DNA of 64,000 nt. Source: Strigamia acuminata. Taxonomy: Eukaryota > Arthropoda > Chilopoda > Geophilomorpha > Linotaeniidae. Of this stretch, positions 49,801-63,100 are shown piece after piece. Every line of letters starts with the position of its first letter. Within the stretch, counting starts at the first letter, position 1. Position numbers and translations under genes: made by a program. Location: contig OX442324.1 of NCBI GenBank assembly GCA_949358305.1, positions 4,904,001 through 4,968,000 on the forward strand, read 5' to 3'. The notes under the pieces were generated by a model. That model was not told the origin of the DNA and searched no databases. It was given only the letters and a program-made list of their open reading frames with translations.

Positions 49801-52800
49801 CCAAAAAAAAATGGCGCCTGGATAGGTCGTGGGATCTGGGATTGCCTCAAAATCCCCAGAGGGTTGGAGCTGGTTCATATAATCGTATTTCTCAAATAGT
49901 CAATCTGGGGACAGCATTAGGAAAATGCAATGCAAATTTGCAAACAATATTTGCATCAATGCGACCTGTTTGGTGCAGGGGGCGATTTGCTATTTGTACA
50001 TCAGGAAAAATTGAGGGCTGTTGGGAAACAATGAAACAAAAACCCCATTGAGGTTGAACATTTTAGTTCCCCAAAAATTTCTAAAGAAAATTGATGGCAA
50101 AAAGATTGGATTGGAACCACCATTTTTTTTTCAAGATGGTTGCCTTTTAGCTCACAAAGGTGTGTTGATTTTTTTAGTTGAGTTTTGTGACGCCATTAAT
50201 CTCACTTTATCATGGTTACGACATGTGTTTTTGAATGCAGCCATTCTGATGAAGAATGTGAATTTTAATTTGTTTTTATCGTTTATAACACTTGTAATAA
50301 TGATAATAATGATGACATCCATTTAAATTTTTAAGTAGGTCAACGGTGAGCAGGAAGCTATATGCATATGATTAATGACGTTTCATGTGCACTAATGTCA
50401 GGTAGTTGAAGTCCACTGGTTAGTCATGCATCCACTGATGAATCAATATTTTTTTTTTTAAATAAATTCGACTAACAGCTGTCAACTACCAAATACTGAG
50501 TCATTTTCTGACTATTAGAATAGAATGGCACTCCCTATAGGTTATCAATCTTGTTGATTTAAATAAATTTTCATATAGTAAAACAATAGTCTTAATGCAA
50601 AGCACTAGGAAACGAATTTATTTTTGCTTCATTCAAGTAGAAAAATTAATTGATTTCATTTATATATATTTCAATAACGCTCGGTTGAAAAGTCTGAAAC
50701 AGCTGTTGCTGATGGTGTTGTTAAACACTTGCATTTTCTGTGCACATACGAGTAATTTGCTTCTTTTTTTTTAATATAATAAATTGTTTAGAAAATATGG
50801 ATGTTTCATTTCTGATTTTAATTGGAAAATTTTAATGGAATGTGATAAAAGTCATAAAAAGTAAATAAAATGTGATGGGTTGGGAAAATTGGATGAAAGG
50901 AAAATGGTGGAATAAAATGAATTAAAAATGTGAAATGAAACTGAAAAAATGTATATATTGTTTTATGTGGATTGAAAAAAAATTAACAAAATAATTTATA
51001 AAAAATAAAAATAAAAAACATGGAAAATTCCATGCAATTTCTAATAATTTCGCACAATTCACTGAAAACAGTTGCTATGCATCCTGGGTTTTAACTGGAA
51101 TCATCAATAAAATATAATTTCTGATAAAAGAAGAAAGAAAGAATGAAAAAAAATGGATTTTGCACACCGTAAACTCAATACGAAATTGTGAAATTATACA
51201 ATGCATACATTTCTATTCACATCTGTGTAAAAGAACAAAAAGAATAACTATATCTTAACACTTATCAGACTTCGGTTTCTTTTATAAATAATAGAAAATA
51301 AAAACAAAAATAAAACATTCTTGATAATGATGAATAGATTTCCTCTTTTCTTTAAATCTAGGATGAAAGATATAAAGCAGCAATTACATGTAATACTTAC
51401 AGCAAGCCATTACACTTTATTTCTTTTTTGTTTAATTATTTCTTTTTTAGGTTATCATAACCACTAAATTTTTTATGCATCAAGTACATTATTTTCTGCT
51501 ATATTCTTATGAGCTCATCTCAGTCATGCATGTGCACACAATGCTTTTTTAACTGATATGAATACAGTCCAAGCTCGGTACAACGAAGCAGCAAATGACA
51601 TAGATTAATTAAGTTTTATAGAAATTCGTTATAACGGGTTTCTCGCTATTTTTTGTGGGGGAAAAGTAAATTTTTTTTTATGTTTTTATTGGTGGGTAGC
51701 AAGAAAATGGTGGGTGAGTTGTTTATACAGTCACAGGACTGTTTGCAAGATGAATGGAGCAGAGGTACGGTAAAGTAGAAACAGATTTAGCGTGAAAAAT
51801 TGTTCCTCTATTGAGTTTTGTTGTGAGTTGCTTATCTCGAGCCCAGATGTGATCAGTTTAGTAATTGCTTCTTTCTACTTTTTCTTTCCCTCCTTCGTGA
51901 GACTAACATTAAGAAATGTCAGTCAAAATGTGATTTACGTACACTCATGTGGGATTTCTTCTCGATCTGCACTGATAAGAAAATAAAAGGGGGAGAAGAA
52001 AATAATAAAAAAGAAATTTTAAATTTTAAATTAGAAGGATGAATTTTTTTTCAACATTCTTGACACTGGTTTCCAGCAGGGTGAATTACAAGATAAGTGA
52101 TGATACTGGGGAAGAGAAACTACCATGGTTGCTCACTTTGTAATTGGCAGGGGATTTAAATTTAGGGGTCTTTGTTTTTTTTCTTTTTCGTCAGGTGTGT
52201 AGAAAAAATGGAAGGTGTGTGGGAACAATTTATAAAATATGGTTTTGGTGTTTTTTTTTTCCTTAATCAATTTTTTGTTGGTTTTTTTTTTTTTTTTTTA
52301 AATCAATTTTTTTTTATTGAAATTTTTTTGAAATTTTTTTGAAATTTCTTCCAAATTCCAAATTAATATTTTTTTAATTAGCAAAAAAGACATAAAAATG
52401 AAGGGATAAAAAAGAAATACCTTTTTTTCTAAAATGTAAAAATCTAAATGAAAAAAAAAGATAAAATGTATGTGAAACATTTTTTAAAATTGAAAGTTAT
52501 GCAACAGAAAGCAATAAAAATGATTATAAAAGAAAGAAAAGCTGGTGGTTTTTTAGTTGTAATAAATTAGAAAAATAAAAAAAAATAAAAATAAAAACGA
52601 TTATCACATAAACGAAAGAGAATTTTCTCAAACTTGTGAATATATCAGTTTTATGGGTCCTTGAAAGCATTGAAAATTACAAAATAAAAAAAAACGAAAA
52701 AAAAAAGGAAAAAAAAAAAGAAAAATCAACGTAGCATGGAATATATTTGAAACAATTTATTCAATTTTTCTTTTTTTCCTCCAATAAATAAAATAACAAA

Positions 52801-54142
52801 ATGGAAAATTAATCAATGCCTGCAATTTATCGGTAGAACGGCTTCACTTAATTTCGCTTGGGAACGCGAAAATATGACAAGCGCTGAGATATGAAACAAT
52901 AAGATGAAATGAGGTTTGGTAGCCGGGAATTGATGCGAGATTAAGTTAATGTCACCATTGCATTGCAGAGGTCGCTTAATTCTTGTCCAATCTCATTTCA
53001 ACAATGAACACGCTTTGGCACGAATTATTGGCAGACTTAAATAAAGCGAGCCTATTTGCTTGTTGAATTACTCGCGCTATTAAGGATGGGAATAAATTCG
53101 AAAAGGGCGGCATTTCGGTCCTAAAAGGCTTATTAATTCTGCTCGTGTGTCCGAGTGAGAGGAATGCAACTGCTCTTTTATATCCTTTCTAAATATTGAC
53201 AAATGTGAAGGCCGCACTTAAATCTTTGGATTAATTTACTAAATTTATTAAATTTTATTTCATTTTCTTGCGCTCGTTTCTATCGATAGGAATAAATGGT
53301 TCCCGAGGAATTGTGCTCGAAACTTTACTTAACTAATGGTTTATAGTGAGCTTAAAATAGGCTATTATTTAGGGTAAAACGTGGCTTATGTAAAAATAAG
53401 GTTACTTGGGTGTTGATGCATGAAAACAACACGAATCTCAACTTGTGTTCTTCTATGTTCGGGTTACAAATTGAGTATTGTTTTTTTTTTGTTCTTTTCG
53501 TTGGATTGCATTTCACCATTAAGGGCATTTCGGATGACTAATTAGATCTGCGAGTTGATGTACGTAATAGATATATCTAATCTTTGCAAGCTGATACCGG
53601 GCTTTTAACCCATAATTGAGCTTGGTAAAACGCTAAGTTTATGTCGTATGAATTTCCTAAATAATGGTAATTTTTGCACAACAAATGATGGAAAATTAAA
53701 AAATGGCTCAAAAGTTGATGATTTACACTGAAAATGGGTCGAAAGTGGATGATTTACGTGTAAAACTGGCATAAAAAATGTTAATTTACTTTAAAAATGG
53801 GTCATAAATTTATTTACATCCGTGAAATTTATGATTTACATGTAAAAATGGGTCGACAATTGATGATTTACATGTAAAAATGGCATAAAAAATGTTAATT
53901 TACTCCAAAAACTGGACCATAAACAAAAGTCGATAATTGGCACAAAACGCAGCTAATTAGTATCATTCTTCATTGATAAAATTAACGTCACAAAGGTTTA
54001 ATATAAAAGATTATGGTATCGTTATGAATGGCAGCACGCGATTCTTCGTCAGAAACATGGCGAATTCCATATTTAAAATGCACCGCATCAACTAGTTGGC
54101 GCATGGCAAACCGAACACACAAATTAAACAAAAAAAAATTGC

Positions 54143-54184
<42 letters not shown>

Positions 54185-57100
54185 GATGCAACTTGATAAT
54201 ATGCAAAGAGCAGTATTGCCCCATTAAAACTTGCTTCGTATAAAAACGAATTATATACTCTCTTTTTATTTTTTTTGTGAAAAAAAATAAACATTTAACC
54301 GGTTTTCAAATAAATTTATAACTTTAAAATTCCATTAATTTTTTTTTCTGTCAACATTGCCAACTCATTTACATAGCCCAAGTTCGAAATGCAAATGTGC
54401 AGGTCAAACTAACGACCCCGAGTCCTTATTTCACTTTCTATATTTTACTACTTCTATTTGTTGTTATCGGATTACATCACAGCCCAGTCTCAGTCTCAAC
54501 AATGATTATTATATACATTTTTCTTTTTATGCTATAAAACCGTTTTCTCGAGGTTGAGTGATGAGATAAAGGCAAAGAGGTCAACTTGAAATCCTATTGT
54601 GTTGGATATGAGTTCATGAGGTCGACAAGGATTTGTGCTTAGACTAACATTACATTTCAAGAGGCCATCTTGTTTTTCATCCCGCTGTGTTTGAGCTTAT
54701 ATAACTTGCACGATCTGATTTCTTTTTTCCACACTTGTAAACAGAATCTCTGTTTGCTGTATAACTGCTTTGAAAATTTAAACCTCAAAGTCCTTCTCAT
54801 ATTTTATTTTGCATTTTCCTGGACGACCAACTTCTTTTCTCCAAATTACACTCAGCACTTTTGTTTGTTTTTCAAACATTTCCTATTGATTTAATGGGGC
54901 CAAGGAGTTATTTTTTGCATCAATTACTTCAAAGATATATACCTTAAGCACAAACATTTGTTCTTTCTTCATTAGGCCTAGTTTTACACACATTTATATA
55001 TATCTCTAAAGGTGATTCACAAATTCAACTGTGCATCATGCTTGATTTTGCTTGCAAATTCAACAAAAATCAGCACAATTGTTTCCCAAAACACTCTGAA
55101 ATGATGATTTAGCAACTTTGCAACAAGTTGGAAATGCTTTTTCTATATATTTTTTTTTAAAGAAAGACCTCAATCAATTTTCTTTGGTCTTTTTTTTTAA
55201 AAAAAAAATTTGTACCTTGACTACTGTGGTGTATTTGCACCATAAGAAATTGTGCAGGTTTGAGCACATTAGGAAATTACATTGTATTGTTAACAATACA
55301 ACGTACAAGGCATCGTGCTTAGACATCATGCAGCTTCCATATTTTTTCCAGGTATTGAACAATAAGGGATTTCCACTTCTCTTAGTGGAGTAGAAGAGGC
55401 AGGAGCCTTTGTTTAAAGGTCGGCCATGTTTCAGGTTTAAATCTTGGTCTTTTATTTGATATCTTTGGGCAAGATACAAAACTACTTGTTCCCAGTACTA
55501 AATAACCATAAGGTGTGTTTACTTAAGCTTATGATTTGATGGGTGCAGCTATTTTTTTTTTTGTTGTTGATAGAAATCTAATCTGCAATAGCACTTGTTG
55601 CTTCTTAAGCTGATGACTAATAAAGTAAGGCCAATGTGCTTTTACATCTAAAAAAAAAAATGACGTTTTCTTTATTGACTATTTTTAAAAAAAAAATTAA
55701 AAAAAAATAAATAAAATTAATAAACAGATAACAACTTCAAAGAAAATATCATTGACACAATTATAAAATTAAACTTGACATATTTTCGTGTATTTATCTT
55801 GATCTAAACAAGTATAAACTGAATATAATGTGTAATTTTCTAAGCCAATCATTATCGATTTTATGCAACAACGATAGTTGATGCCCACGCTTAGTAAACA
55901 TTGCTTTTAATGCTTCGGCCATGCACTGGAAATAATTACCACACGATGAGTATCTCAAATCGAAGCGAGCTTACACCGAAGGGCCTGGTATGGACGGAGG
56001 GGGAGCGAGAAGAGTAATCTCGGGAGAAAGAAAAGAAAGAAACCCGTACGTGATGACTTTTAGCTTTTTCTATTCGCCACTAGGGTGTTTTCGTTGCATC
56101 CAAAACACCCAGACAGACATTTATATATATTTATATTTTTTAAATTCGCTGGCAAAGTGGCAATAAAATAAAATGTAAAAAAAAACATATCCCTAATCGT
56201 TTTTGGAATAATGGCGGCCATTTTGAATTTTAAACTTTAAATTTTAAACGGTATTTTTATTTTCGCAATCACTGTAAGTGCTTGAAATGATGTGTTGAAA
56301 AGCTTCAATTAAAATGCAAAATTGAGATTCCTAGTTGGGGAGTTTGGAGTACAAAACATATTCCGAAGACCCCCTAATGGATTACAGTGATTTATGTACC
56401 CCATCATCGCTTTTATATTGGGAGTTTATTCGGGCTAATAAACGGTTTTTCTATGTTTATTGATCAGAAAAGAAGAGAAGTAAAGAAAGTATTTCCTAGT
56501 AGTGATACGATTCGGGATGTTTACCATTTTTTTTCTTGGTTTATTTTTTGCTCTCAACGTACGAACAGTTGCATCATTCTGCTAAATTCCAATTAAATCA
56601 CCTTTGACTTAGGCCTAGTTTGCCAATTGCTAGCACAAGCAGCAAAGCTACGGAAGCGCAGATGTGGACGTTCTGTATGTCGGCGCTTCTCGAGCAAGAG
56701 GCTGCCGGTCCGCCACTTTACCGTTGGAACGCAATGCTAGGTTATCGATCCGTAACCCATTTGGACAAAATATGATACCGGTCCGAAGTCCGTAATACAA
56801 AATACCGGTCCGCTACAATACATAGTTTGAGAAGCGCTGCTGTGTGTAAAACGAGAGAGATAAAGAGAAAGAGCAAAATGTGTTTTCGTTGCTTCCGTAG
56901 AAAAGAGTCAAAACTGGCCTTTGCTCGATTTCAAAGTTAAGGTGATACAACTGGAGGTTTTGATTGCATCAGTTGAGATTGGTTGTTCCTGGTTTTTTTT
57001 TTCTCAAGTTTGTGTTTATAAATGTAATCTGGGATGTTTTTTGGAGGTTATTGATGAGTGATTAGAAATTTCGAAATAATATCGAATTTTTTTTTATTTA

Positions 57101-60100
57101 TTTATTTTTTATTTTTTTTTATTAATTCTATCGTAGTAAAGGTTGGAATAAACTACGCTTTGTTTTTATGTTACACGAGATTTTTATTACTAAGTTATTT
57201 TTAATGTCCTGTCAATTAAACGCATTTTATTGTTATGTCTTGGGAAAATTTACGGCTCATTTGGGTTCAAAGGATTACATCGTTTAGCGAGTGATCCAGT
57301 TTGAATACGAGAAATGACTAATGCCCTTGTTATGACTATGGATTGCACCTTTTTTTTCTTGCTTATTTTGTTTTCAAAACGTTTTTTCTATTAATAGTGG
57401 TTGATGTATTGCAAGCATCGCATCTGCCAGTTGTATTTCCACAACTCCTCACCTGATGGCGCGCGCTCTCTTCTTTAGTCATTACGTCATTTTTTTGTAT
57501 TCCGGTTTCTGGGTGTTTTCCTTTTCTTCATGTTAAACGAGTGGCCTTCAAAATTCAAGTTCCATTTCAAGTATTTGGTTTTCATCTTTTATTCCATAAT
57601 GAAAGCTATGCAAATATTGATTCATTCGCAAGGAAAAGAGAAAAAAAAAATCTGGTTAGAAATGATTTTTTTGTTGTCCTAGCGGAATGTTTTAACATTA
57701 AATAAATATACATATATATTCTTATTTTTATACAAAGGTAAATTAATTATGAAAAAATAAATTTTGAGCTTATCTGATATTTAATTTGAGGAAATATTTT
57801 ATCGCAATTAAAACCTTTCATAGTTTGCTTACGTGTAGAAAATTCCGTTAATAATATAAAATTAAAGAAAATTCTTTTGAGGTTTGTTTAAAAGAGGAAA
57901 AATATAACAAATATTTTAGATAATATAATAATAATAATATAATATAATATATATTTGTGTGTGTGTATATATCTATATATATATATAAAATGTCGTTAAT
58001 AGCACAGCAGAATGAAATAGTTGACACTCAAGGGCATGTGTGCCCTTTTTGTGCCCTGCACACGGTCGTAAAAATAGATTTTATTTTTCCGCTCTGCGAA
58101 AATATAAAATGTTTCCTATGGAACAACAAATAGAAGAAACATTGAAACTTTCCTCCAGTTAATTTTCACCGAATTGAAACGCCGATCAATAAAAGAAAAA
58201 TGAAAAAAAAGAGAGAAAAATGTGGGTAATTCATAAATATGTCGTTTGGTGGCGATCAGGCGAGGGCGAGTCGAGTTGATTTTTGGCTTTTATTTGATTT
58301 TCTTGAATTTTTTACCATTCCGAATATCGATATATGTGTTTACATTTTGTTGCTACGAGGAAATGGCATAGAAAAAGATTCGGTATGGACATCGGGAAAG
58401 AAATCTACCCATCAAACCTGTCATTGAAACGAGCATATGACATGAGCGAGTTGAGTTTGTTACTAAGCAAAACTTGTCGCTTATTATACCGCCACCTAGC
58501 GCCAGCTGCTAGGCGCGCGTGATTGGCCGAGGCTGGAGCCAATGGGAGGCAGGAATGTATTGATGGTCGCCTGCTGCTTTTTGTTAGCATCGTTTTGGAG
58601 CGGAGCTTCAGTGTGAGCAAGTCTCGTGGTCCGCACACTCCTGTATAAGCTGGATTTGGTCGCTCGTTCGGTGCCGCTCGTCCTATTTCAGCTGCAGATT
58701 TATGCACAATCGGAAACAAAGGGCTGCCAGAACTAACAAACTGACACCGACAACTAGAAAAATTATGGGACAAATAGGAAATTCGGACGTGAGCAGACGC
58801 ACGGCTAAGTTGTCGGACGTCGATCAGATGGCTTCGTTGGTTGAATCGAAAGATAAGAAAAGTGTGCTCTTCAACGCTGACGTAAGTTCGCACATAACCG
58901 TGCACATTTTTTGCCCATTTCTCGCCGAAATCGGAAAAAAATTCGCACTCAACTGATGCAATACTTAAAAAAACTAACAAAAAAATCCTAGTGATTTAAA
59001 AAAAAAATTAACAAAATATATATATGCATATATTTTTATATTTTTGTTGTTTTAATTTTTTATTCTAAGTCCTTTTTTTAAGTCAGGGTTAACTATGTAA
59101 TCTTTTTCTTTTCAATTGAAATTCACAAGCATTTTTTTTAAAGCGATGCATTATTCATGAGGTTATGCTACACTTTTTTTTTTCTTTTTTTTTTTTCGGT
59201 CATTACTTTATACGTGGTTAAACTTCACTAAGTTTAGGCCTAATTGGATTTCCTGTGTCAAGTAACGAGGATAATTTTATTATTAGCCAATTATTGATTC
59301 ATATTTTTTATTTTGTTATTTAATCATTTAAAATAACAAACAAATGTCGTTGGCCTTTAAATGAGAAAATTTTCTGCCAAATTGAAAATGCCGTCCGAAA
59401 AATTGCATTTCGGGGGGATTAGGTATGTAATCAATTGGATTGTGTAATGCGGTATTACCATACGAAATTGTTACGTTTTATCGTTGCACAAATCTCTGGT
59501 AACAAGATAAAATGTGACTTCATAAAAGAGACTATGATGATGATGATAACATGGTATGACATTACGTCATTTGTGACACTGGGGTAAATAATCAGCGGTA
59601 AATGCCATTTTTCACACCAAAAATCGAAACAAAAGCCTAAACCGGAAACCAATTTTTTTTTTTTTTTATTTAATTTTATTTTTTCATTTTGGATATATAA
59701 AAAAATTAAAATAGAAAAAAAAATTGAATTATTCGAGTGATCTTTGATTTTTTAAAGGACATTGACCTCAGAGTAGGTGTGGTTAATAATAGTAAATTTA
59801 AGCAAATTTCCGTCATCGGCCATTTTTTTTTTTTTTTTTTAAATTTTTTTTTTTTTAAATTTATTTTTTTATATTTAAATTTAAATGCATGTGCCTACTG
59901 ATTAAAGAGGGTGTGCGGTGTGAGAATGCCTTCGGCCTGACCCGATAGTCGTGAGCCTGTTTCTGGTCGTGTCTATTACGGGGGGACAGGAGTTCCAGGG
60001 GTGTTCGTACTGGTTGGTAGTTAACGGGAATTTTCCAAACGAGTTCTTGCATGTGATGACCTGTAAGGGCAAAAAATTGGCTTTTTTTTTTTTTGATTGA

Positions 60101-60163
60101 TGTTGTAGTTTGAGGTGATTCTGCTGTTCACTTGTGCGGTTTCCTATGGAAATGAATTTTTCC

Positions 60164-60195
<32 letters not shown>

Positions 60196-63100
60196 TTTTT
60201 TGAGGGTCGAAATTTGAGTTGACCTCGAATTTCAAATTGTGTTAAGGTCGTATGAGGGTTTTTTTTTATTTTTTTATTTTTGGAATTGTTTTTGAATCAA
60301 TAGTGACATTAAATCGATTTAATATCGGCTGCAGTGGTTTCATGTGTTCGTCGTGTTTTAATGGTCGAATCGAAAATAAAAATATTAAATTTTTTTTTTG
60401 AAAAAAAAGGCCATCTGGTGGCAATGTGTGCAAGTTGAAAGATTGAAATTGCATCTGCCATCACCTGAAGACTTAGTGATAAAAAATGAGATAATTTTTA
60501 AGTATGAAAATGTTTCTAAATTTAAAAAAAAAAATTGTAATTGATAATAAAATAATAGATAATTCTAACAATGAGGTGTCAGGGTCGAACGTGACGTCAT
60601 GCTTGGATTTCTAACGTGTGAGATGGCGGACCAAAAAACCTATTCCTCTTCATCTCGCACATGCGAATAAAACCATTACTAACCATTTAATTTAAACTAA
60701 AAGCAGATGCATCCATAAAGTCTTGCAGTTAAACATGTTTAAATGTCGTGCGCGACTGAAATTGAAAACAGACGAAATCGGCCGCCATTTGTCAAGCTAT
60801 AGATCGAAACAAGCAGTTTAAAATGCTGTTTAGTCTAAATTACTTTATGAATGCGTCTGCAGTGAGAATATTCCCAATTAGTGTTTGTTGGTGCGACTAA
60901 ACTACACCAGCATATCTTGTTTAATGTCGTCTATTTAATGCGATACATAAAATTGTATATAATGTTTTATTGCCGAACATGTCTGGGCGAAGTCTCTGAA
61001 TAAGTATTTCGACACGACACCAAAACGAAAACATGTGTCAACTAGTTAAGGTTAAGTTGTTCTCAAGTTTTGTTTTTTTTTGTCTCATTTTTGTGGCTAA
61101 TTGCAATTGACAGGTTCAAAAGAAATGCTTCGAATTAATGGCGAACGTTGGATAAATTTTAAGAGTTTAGATTTCACATTGACCCAATTGTTGAAGGGAA
61201 TTGTGAACTCTAAAAAATTGTTAATGAGCTCTTTGCAAAAGGAGCTGATAATAACTCGGGAGTTAACGAGTGCAATCATTTAGTTTTATGTTAATGTAAA
61301 TAAAAGTTGTTTTCAAACCAGCGGTGTATAAAAACATAAACTGACGAGCGAGGTGAGGAACCTTTTCACTGCGTAACTATCCTGGGACGCGTGCACCCTG
61401 ATAAGATTCGATGCGGTATCGCGAGGATAATAAGCGTTTAGCTTTGGGGGCAGAGGGAAAGTGACCAACGAGATAAACATCTTTGCTTTTTTTTTTAGAT
61501 ATATAAAATTACCTCACTCTTGCTTGTGAAATTGAAATGTGTGTACAATTGGGTTGGAAATCAAAACAAGGCTCGTTTTTAGTTTCCGGGCAAGCATTTA
61601 AGGCAGGAAATGATGTAATTAGAATTAAAAAATGTTATGAATTAATTTTTTGAAAAAGATTCTTATGTAATTTTAATTTTTTAAAAGAAAAAGATAACAT
61701 TGTATAATAAAATCAGCGTATGGTGCCGCCAGGTGGCCACATAACACGGGTTAAAGATGGCGGCCTGATTCCCATCGTTTTGTTGTGTCCTTGGTGAAAG
61801 ATTTTTGGGATTAATGTCGTAACTATCGCTAAATGCGAGGTAATTTCCGCCATATTGCTTTTTTGGCTTTTGTAGTTAAACATATATCGCATGAAATTGA
61901 CGAAAGCTCCGAAGCGAGCAATCGTTTTTGATTGTTTTGTTTTGTTTTTTTTTAAAATGTGAATTTTTCGAGTAAATATTTGGTGGGGTTGGTCTCGTCT
62001 CGCTGTGATCGCTCTCGCTCGGCTCGGGTACATCGGAACAAGCCCCCAAGAGAGTGTCGAGTGACTGGAGAACGGAGTTGCAGATAACCGCGCTTTCTGC
62101 ATTGATAAAATTTCATCAGTTTTATGAAATCGCTGAAAATAACAGTCGAGAAAGTTATCAGTTAAGATATATATATTTTTTTAATGCTTAATTCGCACAT
62201 TTGAGTGGCGCCACCTAAAGGCCTGTGTTGTTTTTTTCCACCCACTGGGATTACCCCATTAAAAATGTTAGTGCAGCAGTTATTTTTTTGCTGGTGTTGT
62301 TGAAAGAAAAAATGAAGCGGCCGATATTTTTTTGCAGCTTGAATTCAACATGTGGCACAGTGCAGCTTTAAACCTGTAAGTGAAGAACTGATTAATGTTA
62401 GATCATGAACATGAGACCTTAAGTTTTTTACATCATGTAACGTGTATTCATTTTCCTGCGAAATTAGAAATTCAAATGAAAGTAGGTGTCCTCGATTTCA
62501 CGAATGAAATTAATGGTTAGGGTCAGTGAGTAGAATCCGAGTTTACTTGGGTTAGGCTTAGACCTTATTCCGCTCTCGGTCCTGTTTACACATGCAACCA
62601 GGTCCGGTCTGCGATTAACCGTGCATTCCTCGGTCACGTGATAGCTTTATTTAGATAGGTTTTAAATTTTTTTTTTTTTTTATGTTTTCGACAATGGATG
62701 AATGTTCTCAATTCACGTGACAACGTACAGCACACCGTTGATTGATAGCTTTAATCCACTCGTTCTCTATGTTGGTTCGATGACTTTTGCCCATGTGTTG
62801 ATCACTTTCCGGAGAGGAGAAAAAAGAGAATTGGAAACGAGCCAATTGGAACTCAACCCTGCATCTCGTAGTTTTCGTTGAACTTGTTGAATCTCACTAA
62901 AAATACACCAACTTAAGGGTTAAGAACCCTTAAAATAAAATGTGAGGTTTATTTTTTTTTTTTTCGAAAGAAAAAAGAAATAAATAATTGGAAAATGTGC
63001 GAGGTCGACGAATGGAATTTCAAAGTTTGGTTTAAATTTCACGTTTTATCTGATAAGCTGCTAGGATTAGTTATTCGAATTAGCCATTTTTCACGCAACG

